64,000 nucleotides of DNA from an uncultured Clostridium sp. (GCA_902496665.1 CABVBU010000001.1:131612-195611); one strand, 5' to 3'; counted from the stretch's first letter, positions 1-8,954 are shown. The notes: generated from the letters alone by a model not told the origin. Numbers and translations are program-made.

Positions 1-231
1 GAAAAACTGGATCGTATGCTTGCAAGAATGGATGGAATGGATAAGAATATGAGTGCGATGCGGGCAGAAATGGATGCAGTGCCTAAACGGTTCGACGCAG
101 TAGAAACAAATCTGGGCAGAAAAATTTCAGAATCGGAGGCAGCGACCCGCAGATATACAGAAAAGCTGTTTTTCCAGGTGGCAGAAGGCAAAAAGAAGCG
201 TTCCACACGGTCATCTGGACTGGAAGGATAA
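1..231 (+). CDS. Hypothetical coiled-coil protein, 3' end only
   Basis: The frame is open from the first base and ends at a TAA, so this is the C-terminal part of a gene that begins outside the window; the Met codon at base 16 need not be the start. About 76 residues are visible. They are polar and helix-prone with Met/Leu at near-heptad spacing (LDRMLARMDGMDKNM), then a basic Lys/Arg/Ser tail, which suggests a short coiled coil. I recognise no family. A two-way terminator follows immediately, so the gene is the end of its transcript. Confidence 0.45.
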   Translation, partial: EKLDRMLARMDGMDKNMSAMRAEMDAVPKRFDAVETNLGRKISESEAATRRYTEKLFFQVAEGKKKRSTRSSGLEG

Positions 232-236
232 AAAAT

Positions 237-269
237 CCGCCGGAAACGCGAATATTTCCGGCGGGTTTT
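237..269. terminator. Bidirectional intrinsic terminator
   Basis: A 10-bp stem (CCGCCGGAAA at 237-246 with TTTCCGGCGG at 255-264) has an A-run before it and TTTT after it, so it can stop both the plus-strand gene ending at 231 and the minus-strand aminopeptidase ending at 280. Confidence 0.85.
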
Positions 270-279
270 ATTATCAGAA

Positions 280-1590
280 TTATTCAAGTACAAGTGTACC
301 GTCGCCCTCAGCACGGATCGCGGATTTGAAGAACTCTTCAAATGCTTTCTCCATGTAAGCCATATCCTTGGAGCCTGCAGTCTCATACGGGGAGTGCATA
401 GCTAACTGCGGAAGTCCGATGTCTACAGTGTTTAAGGAAACCTGTGCATTGGAGATATTTCCGAGTGTGGAACCGCCGAGGATATCGGAACGGTTTAAGA
501 ACTCCTGGTACGGAACGCCTGCGCGCTCGCAGAGGCAGCGCATAACAGCAGCAGAAACAGCGTCTGTTGTGTACTTCTGGTTTGCGCTGTGCTTGATTAC
601 GAGACCGCCGTTTAAGTAAGTGCGGTTTGTCGGGTCTGTTTTGTCAGCGTAGTTCGGATGTACAGCATGTCCGTTATCTGCGGATACCATAAAGCTGGAA
701 GCGAGGGATGTAAGGTACTCTTCCTCTGTTCTTCCAAGACTGCGGTTGATGCGGCGGAGAATGTCGTAAAGGAATGTGGAACCTGCGCCCTGCTTTGTAC
801 CGCTTCCTACTTCCTCGTTGTCAAATACGGCAACGACCGGGATGCAGCGGTTGCTCTCGCTGTTTAAGAGAGCCATTGTGGATGTGAATGCGCACTGAAG
901 GTCATCAAGACGCGGAGCGGAGATGAACTCGCCGTCGCAGCCCCAGATCGTACCTTCCATACGGTTGTAAAGGAAGAGGTCCATTCCCTTGATCTGCTCA
1001 ACGGAAACGCCGACTTCCTCAGCGATCATCTCTTTGAAAGCTTTACCGGAATTGCTCATGCGGTATAACGGAAGCATATCTTTCTGGATGTTGTACTTGT
1101 AGCCATCGTTTACTTCACGGTTCATATGGATCGCGAGGTTCGGGATCATGAGAAGGTCACGGTCAACGTTGATCAGTTTTGTTGTGAGACGGTTGCCGTC
1201 TTTTACGATAATGCGTCCTGCAACGGAGAGAGGTCTGTCGAACCACGGTGCGCAGAGCATTCCGCCGTACTTCTCAACGTTTAATTTTACATACTGGTTC
1301 TCGACGTTCATCTCAGAAGACTCTTTGATCTTTAAGGTCGGGGAATCGCTGTGGCTTGCGGCGATATGGAAGCCGGAATAGTCCTTGCGGGACACCTTGA
1401 ATGCGATGATCGCGGACTGGTTTCGGGTCGCAAAGTATTTTCCGCCCTCGACAAGGTTCCAGGTATTGCCCTCAGAGAGACGCTCAAATCCTGCTTCAGT
1501 CAGGTAGTTTGCCAGCTCATGTACTGCATGGAAGCCGGTCGGACTCTTTTTGATAAAAGAAAATAATTCCTCATTCAGATTCTGAATCAT
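280..1590 (-). CDS. M18 family aminopeptidase
   Basis: Zinc-dependent cytosolic aminopeptidase that releases N-terminal residues from peptides. The 436-residue length fits the family. Metal and catalytic motifs typical of M18 are present: SHSDSP (His80), FDNEEVGS (Asp257, Glu259/260), SADNGHAVHPN (His308, His311), and HSPYETAG near the C-terminus. The start at 1590 (MIQNLNEEL) is chosen because AAAGGAG lies about 9 bases upstream; the frame stays open 26 codons further but without a ribosome-binding site and across the promoter. It is transcribed alone, with its own promoter at 1640-1668 and a terminator directly downstream. The substrate range cannot be read from sequence. Confidence 0.93.
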   Translation of the reverse strand: MIQNLNEELFSFIKKSPTGFHAVHELANYLTEAGFERLSEGNTWNLVEGGKYFATRNQSAIIAFKVSRKDYSGFHIAASHSDSPTLKIKESSEMNVENQYVKLNVEKYGGMLCAPWFDRPLSVAGRIIVKDGNRLTTKLINVDRDLLMIPNLAIHMNREVNDGYKYNIQKDMLPLYRMSNSGKAFKEMIAEEVGVSVEQIKGMDLFLYNRMEGTIWGCDGEFISAPRLDDLQCAFTSTMALLNSESNRCIPVVAVFDNEEVGSGTKQGAGSTFLYDILRRINRSLGRTEEEYLTSLASSFMVSADNGHAVHPNYADKTDPTNRTYLNGGLVIKHSANQKYTTDAVSAAVMRCLCERAGVPYQEFLNRSDILGGSTLGNISNAQVSLNTVDIGLPQLAMHSPYETAGSKDMAYMEKAFEEFFKSAIRAEGDGTLVLE

Positions 1591-1639
1591 GTTTTTGTTA
1601 CTCCTTTCGATAAATAACCCCTGTAAGTCATACTCCTTT

Positions 1640-1668
1640 ATTATATAAAAAAAATGCAGATCAGGCAA
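1640..1668 (-). promoter_or_regulatory. Promoter of the M18 aminopeptidase
   Basis: On the minus strand TTGCCT (1663-1668) and TATAAT (1640-1645) are 17 bp apart, about 50 bp upstream of the start codon. Confidence 0.6.
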
Positions 1669-1692
1669 GCTTGCACTATAATGTGCGCAAGC
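1669..1692. promoter_or_regulatory. Inverted repeat abutting the -35 box
   Basis: Arms GCTTGCAC and GTGCGCAAGC flank an AT-rich centre, a near-perfect 24-bp dyad touching the -35 hexamer of the aminopeptidase promoter. It may be a regulator site; no regulator is identifiable. The rest of the 308-bp gene-free stretch 1591-1898 shows only the leader of the downstream plus-strand gene, with no convincing promoter for it. Confidence 0.35.
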
Positions 1693-1898
1693 GTTAAAAT
1701 GAAATTCCGGTCTGTTTCGTTATAATTCTGACGTTTTTCTGAAGTTTGCGAAAAAGGTCCCGAAAAGGTACCTTTATTCGCGATTTCATGTTAGAATGAA
1801 GACACGGGTAAAAGTTCGGCATGTCTGCGCATTTCCTGCGCTGACTGTCACGGACAGGAAAACATGGTGAGGAGATCACTGGGAAAAGAGAGGAACTT

Positions 1899-3062
1899 AT
1901 GGATTGGAAGAAGATCAGACAGGCAGTCCGCACGGTGCTGGCGGCTGTATTGATCTGCGCTGCATCGGTGGGAATCACCGGTGATCCGGCATATGCGGCG
2001 GATATGGGCGCAGTTTACGGAATTTATGAGCATGGAACAGGTTGGAGTGGGTATCATGGTGACAGCAAAACAGCGCGTGCTGGAACCGGAAGCTATGTGA
2101 CGGCGATCCGCGCCAGCCTTCTGGGACAACCTGATGGAATGAGCGGCACGCTTTCGTACCAGGTGAACTTAAGCGGAAGCGGATGGCTTTCCTGGCAGGA
2201 AAATATGACTCCGAATGGAAGCACCGAGACAGATATGCCGTTAGAAGCGGTCCGCATGGCATTTACCGGACAGCTTGCGGAGAATTATGATGTTTATTAC
2301 TCTGTATATCAGAATGGCTCCTGGACAACCCCGGTGAAGAACGGGGAGACTGCGGGAACTGAAGGACAGGGACTCCGTGTGGATGGTCTCTGGGTGACTG
2401 TGACAGGAAAAGACGCGGAGGCACCGGAAGGTCCGAATGGAAAGAGCGTTGACCCGACAAGACCGATGGTTGCCCTGACCTTTGATGACGGTCCGTCGAA
2501 GTATACGCCCCGGATCCTGGATTCCCTGGAAGCAAACGGCGGAAGAGCCACATTCTTCATGGTGGGCAACCGAGTTGCGTCTTATGCGTCTACTGTAAAG
2601 CGCATGGCGGATCTCGGATGCGAGACAGACAGCCATACCTGGGCACATACATATTTGACAGGAATGTCTGAGGGGGAGATCTTACAGAGCTTAAATCAGA
2701 CACGCGATGCCATCGTTGCAGCAGGAGGAAACGCGCCGAAAGGTGTCCGCCCGCCGGGAGGAAAGATCAACGATGCCAGCAAGGCGGTCCTCGCAAAGGC
2801 TGGAATGCCGTCTATCGTCTGGTCCGTGGATACACTGGACTGGAAGACGAGAAATGCGCAGCACACCATCGACACAGTTCTCAGCCAGGTACAGGACGGA
2901 GATATCATCCTGATGCATGACCTCTATGAGCAGAGCGCCATTGCGGCAGAAACGCTGATTCCGGAGCTCACGAGAAGAGGCTACCAGCTCGTGACAGTCG
3001 GCGAGATGGCGGAGCTCCGTGGTGGTATGGCAGCAGGACAGTCTTATGGACATTTCCGCTAA
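1899..3062 (+). CDS. Secreted polysaccharide deacetylase with ChW repeats
   Basis: Predicted exported carbohydrate esterase family 4 enzyme that removes N-acetyl (or O-acetyl) groups from peptidoglycan or another surface glycan. Residues 1-33 are a signal peptide (basic start, hydrophobic core, AYA-AD cleavage). Residues 40-170 hold three clostridial hydrophobic-W type repeats (GTGWSGY, GSGWLSW, NGSWTTP, each followed by a G-rich segment ending in a hydrophobic strand), thought to mediate cell-surface attachment. The NodB domain spans about 187-375 with TFDDGP (194-199), SHTWAH (His246, His250), RPPGG (284-288) and LMHD (338-341), so all catalytic motifs are intact. AGAGGA sits 7 bases before the ATG. 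Monocistronic; the FMN riboswitch promoter follows. Confidence 0.92.
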   Translation: MDWKKIRQAVRTVLAAVLICAASVGITGDPAYAADMGAVYGIYEHGTGWSGYHGDSKTARAGTGSYVTAIRASLLGQPDGMSGTLSYQVNLSGSGWLSWQENMTPNGSTETDMPLEAVRMAFTGQLAENYDVYYSVYQNGSWTTPVKNGETAGTEGQGLRVDGLWVTVTGKDAEAPEGPNGKSVDPTRPMVALTFDDGPSKYTPRILDSLEANGGRATFFMVGNRVASYASTVKRMADLGCETDSHTWAHTYLTGMSEGEILQSLNQTRDAIVAAGGNAPKGVRPPGGKINDASKAVLAKAGMPSIVWSVDTLDWKTRNAQHTIDTVLSQVQDGDIILMHDLYEQSAIAAETLIPELTRRGYQLVTVGEMAELRGGMAAGQSYGHFR

Positions 3063-3073
3063 GCATAAAGATA

Positions 3074-3102
3074 TTGCAGAATGAAGCAAATTGTGATATT
3101 CT
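3074..3102 (+). promoter_or_regulatory. Promoter of the FMN riboswitch-ribU unit
   Basis: TTGCAG (3074-3079) and TATTCT (3097-3102) are 17 bp apart, so transcription would start just ahead of the aptamer. Confidence 0.5.
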
Positions 3103-3123
3103 GTTAACGAACAAATAAATATC

Positions 3124-3235
3124 GTTCTTCGGGGCGGGGCGCAATTCCCCACCGGCGGTATAGTCCGCGACCTGCGAAAGCAGCTGATTTGGTGAGATTC
3201 CAAAACCGACAGTATAGTCTGGATGAGAGAAGAAA
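3124..3235 (+). promoter_or_regulatory. FMN riboswitch (RFN element)
   Basis: The conserved RFN core is recognisable from TTCTTCGGGGC at the 5' side to GGATGAGAGAAGAA at the 3' side. TTCTTC at 3125-3130 pairs with GAAGAA at 3229-3234 as P1. In this class FMN binding closes P1 and permits formation of the downstream terminator, so riboflavin uptake falls when FMN is plentiful. Confidence 0.95.
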
Positions 3236-3262
3236 TTGTATGACAGGAGTAGTTCATTCGAG

Positions 3263-3297
3263 CCCCGGACTTTTTTCAATAGTCCGGGGTCTTTTTA
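3263..3297 (+). terminator. Riboswitch-controlled terminator
   Basis: CCCCGGACT (3263-3271) pairs with AGTCCGGGG (3281-3289), followed by TCTTTTT. It lies between the FMN aptamer and ribU and is the likely expression platform. Confidence 0.88.
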
Positions 3298-3395
3298 TTT
3301 ACATGGACAGGGAATCATCCCCGGCCCGTGTGAGCCAGAGATCCTGCATAGCAATTCCTTGTAACAGAAGAACAACAAGTACAAGGAGGAACATT

Positions 3396-4034
3396 ATGAA
3401 CCAGAACAAAGTATTAAGTGTCAGAAATCTCGTGCTGATTGCTATGTTCAGCGCGCTTGCAGCCGTACTGGAGACGATCCAGGTGGCAGTTCCGTTTGCA
3501 CCGCCGTTTTACAAGCTGGACTTCGCGGAGCTCCCGGTACTGATCGGCGGCTTTGCCATGGGACCGGCCCAGGCAGCTCTGATCGCGATCGTTAAGAACC
3601 TCTTAAAGCTGCTCTTAAACGGAACAAGCACTTACTATGTCGGCGAACTCGGAAACATCATTGGAAGCTGCATGTTCTCCGTACCGGCAGCCCTGATCTA
3701 CCGCAGACATAAGACGAAAAAGACCGCTATGATCGCTCTCGCTGCCGGTGTCATCTGTGCTATCATCGGCGCTGTATTCGTAAACTGCGCGATCACACTT
3801 CCGTTCTACGCAAAAGTTGCTTTCGGCGGAATCGAGAACATCATCGCAATGGGAACAAAGATCAACCCGGCAGTTACAAACCTGTATACATTCGCGATCT
3901 TCATGATCGTTCCGTTCAACCTTGTAAAATGCGGACTGAACGCGATCGTAACAGCACTTGTATATAAGCATGTCAGCGTGATCATCCATGCAGGGGTTCA
4001 CAGAGAAAAGAAAACTGAAAATACGGCGGCATAA
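3396..4034 (+). CDS. ribU: Riboflavin transporter RibU (ECF S component)
   Basis: Membrane substrate-binding subunit that captures riboflavin and works with a shared energy-coupling module (EcfA, EcfA', EcfT), which is not in this window. The 212-residue protein has about six hydrophobic segments and the N-terminal S-component pattern (NLVLIAMFSALAAVLE) followed by PFYKLDFAELPVLIGGFAMG, characteristic of RibU. AAGGAGGA is 6 bases upstream of the ATG at 3396; an upstream extension of the frame would run through the riboswitch and is rejected. The FMN riboswitch in its leader supports riboflavin as substrate. Confidence 0.94.
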   Translation: MNQNKVLSVRNLVLIAMFSALAAVLETIQVAVPFAPPFYKLDFAELPVLIGGFAMGPAQAALIAIVKNLLKLLLNGTSTYYVGELGNIIGSCMFSVPAALIYRRHKTKKTAMIALAAGVICAIIGAVFVNCAITLPFYAKVAFGGIENIIAMGTKINPAVTNLYTFAIFMIVPFNLVKCGLNAIVTALVYKHVSVIIHAGVHREKKTENTAA

Positions 4035-4052
4035 CGCCTGAAATGGGAGATT

Positions 4053-4094
4053 CCCCCGGGATAGAGACGGCGAAAGCCGTGTCTGCCTCGGGGG
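4053..4094 (+). terminator. Hairpin downstream of ribU, weak U-tract
   Basis: CCCCCG (4053-4058) pairs with CGGGGG (4089-4094) and an inner AGACGGC/GCCGTGTCT stem stacks inside. There is almost no T-run after it, so it may act as an RNA end-stabiliser rather than a terminator. Confidence 0.45.
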
Positions 4095-4233
4095 ACTTAC
4101 AATTTATGCGAGAAGTGAGCAAAAGCCTGCGCAGGCACAAAAGTGAGCGCTGGCAGGCGGCGGCAGTACTTGACGGGTAACGACCGAAATGAGATGGTAA
4201 AGCGGCAATGACTTAAGAAACGGAGAGAATAAA

Positions 4234-5028
4234 ATGGTAAGATATTATAATGAACTGACAAGACTGGAAATGGAACAGGTCGACAAGGACGAGACGGTGG
4301 TCATGATCCCGGTGGGGGCGCTGGAACAGCATGGAAACCAGTGTCCGCTGGGTACAGACGAGATCATCGCGGAGGGAACGGCGAGACGGATCAAGGAGGC
4401 ACTTGATAAGGAGATTCCGGACTACCCGATGTTGATTTTTCCGCTGATCCCGGTGGGACTCAGCACGGAACATGTGAACTTCTGCGGATCTGTCACCTTA
4501 AAGCCGGATACCTTTTATCATGTTCTCTACGACATCTGTAAAGGCCTGGCACATCACGGATTCAAGAAGATCGCAATCTTGAACTGCCACGGCGGAAACT
4601 CCCCGATCATCCAGGTCTTAAGCAGGGAGATAAGAAGTGAACTTGGAATCGCCGTATTTATCATCAATTGCGGCGCATTCTTCGGAAACCAGGCGGTAAA
4701 AGACACTGTGACACCTGGAAATATCTGGGATTTCCACGGCGGTGAGATGGAGACATCCATGGTTCTCGCGGAGCGCCCGGAGACAGTAAAGCTGGAGACC
4801 TCCGAGGCGGGAATCCCGAGAAAGTTCATGGGAAACAAGACATTCACCGTATATGGCCCGATCACTCTTGGCTGGGTTTCAGAAGAGTGGGAGACCGAGG
4901 ACGGAAAGCCCATCGGAATCGGCGGCGATCCAAGCGGGGCAACGGCGGAGAAGGGCAACCAGATCTACGACAGTTTTGTGGAGTCGATCCTTTCAGGATT
5001 AAAAGAGATCAGGAAGTGGAAAGATTAA
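4234..5028 (+). CDS. Creatininase family hydrolase
   Basis: Metal-dependent amidohydrolase of the creatininase superfamily, 264 residues as usual. The metal-site motifs are complete: GALEQHG (29-34, Glu31 and His33), GTDE (Asp42), CHGGN (118-122) and HGGEMETS (168-175, Glu171/Glu173). GGAGA lies about 8 bases before the ATG. The substrate is not evident. The superfamily includes creatinine and creatine hydrolases, an archaeal deformylase of riboflavin synthesis and the peptide-maturation enzyme MftE. It lies 200 bp downstream of ribU without a clear promoter, so partial co-expression is possible, but a link with flavins is only inference. Confidence 0.85.
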   Translation: MVRYYNELTRLEMEQVDKDETVVMIPVGALEQHGNQCPLGTDEIIAEGTARRIKEALDKEIPDYPMLIFPLIPVGLSTEHVNFCGSVTLKPDTFYHVLYDICKGLAHHGFKKIAILNCHGGNSPIIQVLSREIRSELGIAVFIINCGAFFGNQAVKDTVTPGNIWDFHGGEMETSMVLAERPETVKLETSEAGIPRKFMGNKTFTVYGPITLGWVSEEWETEDGKPIGIGGDPSGATAEKGNQIYDSFVESILSGLKEIRKWKD

Positions 5029-5350
5029 AGAATTATTCTGAAAATAATTGAAACGTGTGGAAGCGCTGCTTATCACGATGAAGTCAAGGTGAAGGGGAAA
5101 CCGCTGAAATCCAGAGGGACAATGCGAGGAAAAGCCTGTAAATCCGCCGGAAATCAGTTGCAACCATAACTTTCATGTGCTAAACTGAATACGCAATTGA
5201 ACAAAGTAAGGTGCTGCGTTTTATGCAGCACCTTTATCATTACGCGGCAGGCCACAGCGATACCGCCGCATGAGCGTAAAAATGGGAAACCGTGTAGAAG
5301 AAACACAGGTTTTTCTGGACATTTGAGTAATAGAATCGAGAGTGCAGAAC
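5029..5350. other. Gene-free stretch
   Basis: 322 bp. Apart from the hairpin at 5208-5236 I see no conserved RNA, promoter or plausible coding frame. Short frames here lack ribosome-binding sites. Confidence 0.5.
5208..5236 (+). terminator. Intrinsic terminator upstream of sua5
   Basis: AAGGTGCTGC (5208-5217) pairs perfectly with GCAGCACCTT (5225-5234) around a 7-base loop. The following T-run is short (TTTA). It would end transcripts coming from the creatininase gene. Confidence 0.55.
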
Positions 5351-6421
5351 ATGAATACAAAAGTAGTTCGTATCAAAGAGGAAGAGAAGACAAGAGAGGC
5401 ACTGGAAAAGAATCCGGGACTTCTGGAGGCGGCTGAGATCTTGAGAAACGGCGGTCTCGTGGCGTTCCCGACAGAGACTGTTTACGGCCTTGGTGCCAAC
5501 GCGTTAAATGAAGAGGCGGCAAAGAAGATCTACGCGGCAAAAGGACGTCCGTCCGACAACCCGCTGATCGCCCATATTTCCTGTATGGAAGAACTTCCGG
5601 CGATCGTGAAGGAGATCCCGGAGGCAGGCCGGAAACTGGCTGAAAAGTACTGGCCGGGTCCGCTGACCATGATCTTCCCGAAAAAGGACATCGTACCTTA
5701 CGGAACCACCGGCGGTCTTGATACCGTTGCGGTCCGTATGCCGGTGGATCCGGTGGCAAATTGCCTGATCCATCTCGCAGGTGTTCCGATCGCGGCACCG
5801 AGTGCCAACACTTCCGGAAGACCGAGTCCGACAAAGGCGGAACATGTCATTGAGGACATGAACGGAAAGATCGAGATGATCATTGATGGCGGCGCTGTGG
5901 GAATCGGCGTGGAATCCACCATCGTGGATGTATCCAGCGAGATTCCGACACTTCTACGTCCGGGCGCGATCACCATCGAGATGCTGCGTGAGACGTTGGG
6001 GCAGGTGGATATCGATCCAGTGATCTTAGGACCGGTCAGCGGCGATATCAAGCCGAAGGCGCCGGGAATGAAGTACCGCCATTATGCCCCGAAGGCGGAC
6101 ATGACACTGGTGGAGGGCGACATGGACAAGGTTGTTGCCTACATCAATGATCAGACAAAGAAAGCGGAAGCAGAGGGAAAGAAAGTCGGCATCATCTGCA
6201 CCGAGGAGAGCCGGGACATGTACCAGGGCGGAAACCTCGAGGTGATCGGAAGCCGGGAACACGAGGAGACGGTGGCCCACAACTTGTTTGCAGTTCTGCG
6301 TGATTTCGATGCCAGAAAGGTCGACTGTATTTTCTCCGAGAGCTTTTCCAAAGACCAGCTCGGCCAGGCGATCATGAACCGCCTGTGCAAGGCAGCCGGA
6401 TATCATATTGTGAACGTATAA
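5351..6421 (+). CDS. sua5: L-threonylcarbamoyladenylate synthase (Sua5 type)
   Basis: Makes threonylcarbamoyl-AMP from Thr, bicarbonate and ATP, the first step of the universal t6A37 modification of ANN-reading tRNAs. The long two-domain form is present: a TsaC/YrdC domain (about 25-210) with PTETVYGLG (40-48), KGRPSDNP (64-71) and PSANTSGR (150-157), a PKAPGMKYRHYAPKA linker, and a C-terminal Sua5 domain to residue 356. The start is uncertain. ATG 5351 is preferred, but a GTG nine bases upstream is in frame, and neither has a strong ribosome-binding site (only CGAGAG). Confidence 0.93.
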   Translation: MNTKVVRIKEEEKTREALEKNPGLLEAAEILRNGGLVAFPTETVYGLGANALNEEAAKKIYAAKGRPSDNPLIAHISCMEELPAIVKEIPEAGRKLAEKYWPGPLTMIFPKKDIVPYGTTGGLDTVAVRMPVDPVANCLIHLAGVPIAAPSANTSGRPSPTKAEHVIEDMNGKIEMIIDGGAVGIGVESTIVDVSSEIPTLLRPGAITIEMLRETLGQVDIDPVILGPVSGDIKPKAPGMKYRHYAPKADMTLVEGDMDKVVAYINDQTKKAEAEGKKVGIICTEESRDMYQGGNLEVIGSREHEETVAHNLFAVLRDFDARKVDCIFSESFSKDQLGQAIMNRLCKAAGYHIVNV

Positions 6422-6555
6422 AATTGCTGAAAGGTCTGCGCTTGCTGCGGTGGCTGTAGAAAAGGCAAAAGTACGATCAATTAAAACGTGAAATGGATTT
6501 TACTCGTAACTGTGAGAGCGTTGGGCAGTTACATATATGAAATGGAGGACGATCG

Positions 6556-7044
6556 ATGTCAGAAAAGAGAAATGGATACATTACCTGGGACGAGTATTTC
6601 ATGGGAGTTGCAAAGCTTTCTGCCATGCGCTCTAAGGACCCGAACACACAGGTCGGCGCGTGCATCGTGAGCGAGGACAACAAGATCCTGTCCATGGGCT
6701 ATAACGGATTCCCGAGAGGCTGTTCCGACGACGAATTCCCGTGGGACAAGATGGACGAGGATCCGTACAATAGAAAATATTTCTATGTGACACATAGTGA
6801 GTTGAACGCGATCTTAAACTACCGCGGCGGCAGCCTGGAAGGCAGCAAGCTTTACGTAACACTGTTCCCGTGCAACGAGTGCGCGAAGGCGATCATCCAG
6901 GCGGGCATCCGGACCATCGTCTATGAGAGCGATAAGTACGCGAACGACGCATCCACACGGGCATCCAAGAGAATGTTGAACGCCGCAGGCGTGCGGTATT
7001 ACCAGTACAACCCGACAGGCCGTAAGATCGAGTACCAGGTATAA
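6556..7044 (+). CDS. Deoxycytidylate (dCMP) deaminase
   Basis: Zinc enzyme converting dCMP to dUMP for thymidylate synthesis. The 162-residue protein carries the cytidine-deaminase signature: HSE at 80-82 and PCNEC at 105-109 supply the three zinc ligands and the proton-shuttle Glu. Members of this family occur in Firmicutes as ComEB. GGAGG lies 9 bases before the ATG. The next gene begins 11 bases after the stop, with its own GGAGG, so the two are probably one transcript. Confidence 0.92.
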   Translation: MSEKRNGYITWDEYFMGVAKLSAMRSKDPNTQVGACIVSEDNKILSMGYNGFPRGCSDDEFPWDKMDEDPYNRKYFYVTHSELNAILNYRGGSLEGSKLYVTLFPCNECAKAIIQAGIRTIVYESDKYANDASTRASKRMLNAAGVRYYQYNPTGRKIEYQV

Positions 7045-7055
7045 CGGAGGAACGA

Positions 7056-8900
7056 ATGAAATTTTTGCTGGCGGCGATCAACGCCAAATATATCCACTCG
7101 AATCCAGGTGTCTACAGCCTGCGTGCCTTTGCGCGGACGAAGATCCCAGGAGCGGATATTGAGATCGGAGAATACACCATCAATCACCAGATGGACTTAA
7201 TTTTACAGGATATCTACAGGAGAAAGCCGGATTTTATCGGCTTTTCCTGTTATATATGGAATATTTCCTACGTCATGGAGATCGTCCGTGACGTGAAGAA
7301 GGTGCTGCCGGAGGTGGAGATCTGGCTCGGTGGACCGGAAGTGTCCTATGACGCGAAAAAAGTGCTGACCAGGGAGCCGGATGTCCGCGGTATAATGCGC
7401 GGGGAAGGCGAGCTGACGTTTACGGAGCTTGTGCAGGCGTATCTGAAGAGGGAAGAACTGTGCGCAGCAAGCTTAGACTTAGATCACATTCCGGGAATTA
7501 CCTACCGCGCTGAGAGCGGCGAGGTCGTGGAACATGGTCTCCAGCGCCTTCTGAGCCTGGACGAGATTCCGTTCTACTATGACGATATGGCGGGATTCGA
7601 GAACAGGATCGTCTACTACGAGAGCAGCCGCGGCTGCCCGTTTTCCTGCAGTTACTGCCTGTCTTCCATTGATAAAACCGTGCGTTTCCGGAGTCTGGAC
7701 CTGGTACTCCCGGAACTGCAGTTTTTCCTGGACCACAAGGTTCCACAGGTCAAGTTTGTGGACAGAACCTTCAACTGTAAGCGGGATCACACTTTGGGAG
7801 TCTGGCGCTATCTCGTGGAACATGACAACGGAATCACAAACTTCCATTTCGAGGTCTCCGCGGATATCTTCGACGAGGAAGAACTGGAACTTATTGGAAA
7901 GATGCGCCCGGGGCTGATTCAGCTTGAAATCGGTGTCCAGTCCACAAACCCGGATACGATCAAAGAAATTCACAGACATATGGATCTTGTGAAACTAAAA
8001 CAGGCGGTGGACCGGGTCTACGATTACCGGAACACCCATCAGCACCTGGACCTGATCGCGGGACTTCCCTATGAGAATTATGAGTCTTTCATACGCTCCT
8101 TCGACGATGTTTACCGGATGCGTCCTGACCAGCTTCAGATGGGATTCTTAAAAGTATTGAAGGGATCTTACATGGAAGAACAGGTTGCGGCATATGACCT
8201 GAAATACCGAGGGATTCCGCCATACGAAGTCCTTTCCACGAAGTGGCTGCCCTACAGCGATGTGATCCGGTTGAAGGGCGTGGAGGACATGGTGGAGGTC
8301 TACTACAACAGCGGACAGTTCCCGGCAACCATGAAGCTGCTGGAAAAGAAATTTGCGCGGCCATCGGAAATTTTTACGAGTCTGGCGGAATATTATGAGA
8401 AGAACGGACTGACAGGGATCAGCCACAGCAGGTTGGCGCGGTATGAGATTCTTTATAGATTTTTAGAGGAAAAAGAAGCTAAAGTGGAACAGAGCACGCC
8501 TGAGTCAGAAAAACCGGCAGGAACGGAGCAGAAAATCGGAGTGAAAGCGGCAGAAACAGCAGTAAAACCGACACTATCTGACTTCCGCGACAGCCTGATG
8601 TATGACATCTATGTCCGTGAAAACACCAAGAGCCGCCCGTCCTTTGCCAGTGACCAGTCCCCATACAAGAAAGAAGTGCGGGAATTCTTCATGGCAGAGG
8701 AAGAAAATCCTCAGTGGCTTGCGGACTATGTGGGATTTGATTCAAAGCAGATGGCGAAAATGGCTCATCTGGAACATATGGAAGATGGAAATTTCGTGTT
8801 GTTTGATTATAAAAAGCGGGATTCTCTGTCAGGGAACGCCAGAGCGGTCCGCTTTCAGTATGACCAGAAGGAAAGCCGGATGATACCAGCACGGGTATGA
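7056..8900 (+). CDS. B12-binding-domain radical SAM protein (DUF4080 type)
   Basis: Radical S-adenosylmethionine enzyme with an N-terminal cobalamin-binding-like fold (about 1-135; IGFSCYIWN, WLGGPEVS) and a radical SAM core whose cluster cysteines are CPFSCSYC (Cys194, Cys198, Cys201). The long C-terminal region (about 370-600) matches the DUF4080 extension common in Clostridia; a hydrophilic stretch at 470-505 is a low-complexity linker. No characterised member with a known reaction is familiar to me, and whether B12 is actually bound is unproven. It follows the dCMP deaminase by 11 bases and has a good GGAGG site. Confidence 0.88.
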   Translation: MKFLLAAINAKYIHSNPGVYSLRAFARTKIPGADIEIGEYTINHQMDLILQDIYRRKPDFIGFSCYIWNISYVMEIVRDVKKVLPEVEIWLGGPEVSYDAKKVLTREPDVRGIMRGEGELTFTELVQAYLKREELCAASLDLDHIPGITYRAESGEVVEHGLQRLLSLDEIPFYYDDMAGFENRIVYYESSRGCPFSCSYCLSSIDKTVRFRSLDLVLPELQFFLDHKVPQVKFVDRTFNCKRDHTLGVWRYLVEHDNGITNFHFEVSADIFDEEELELIGKMRPGLIQLEIGVQSTNPDTIKEIHRHMDLVKLKQAVDRVYDYRNTHQHLDLIAGLPYENYESFIRSFDDVYRMRPDQLQMGFLKVLKGSYMEEQVAAYDLKYRGIPPYEVLSTKWLPYSDVIRLKGVEDMVEVYYNSGQFPATMKLLEKKFARPSEIFTSLAEYYEKNGLTGISHSRLARYEILYRFLEEKEAKVEQSTPESEKPAGTEQKIGVKAAETAVKPTLSDFRDSLMYDIYVRENTKSRPSFASDQSPYKKEVREFFMAEEENPQWLADYVGFDSKQMAKMAHLEHMEDGNFVLFDYKKRDSLSGNARAVRFQYDQKESRMIPARV

Positions 8901-8954
8901 AGAAAATTGTGCAGATATGTGATGATGCAGTGAAAATAAAGATGGAGAGCAGAC

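Noticed and set aside
3189..3395. In-frame N-terminal extension of ribU
   Set aside because: It runs through the FMN riboswitch and its terminator; the ATG at 3396 has a strong ribosome-binding site.
4095..4233. Structured RNA between ribU and the creatininase gene
   Set aside because: Some local dyads occur, but no conserved motif, promoter or terminator supports an RNA gene.
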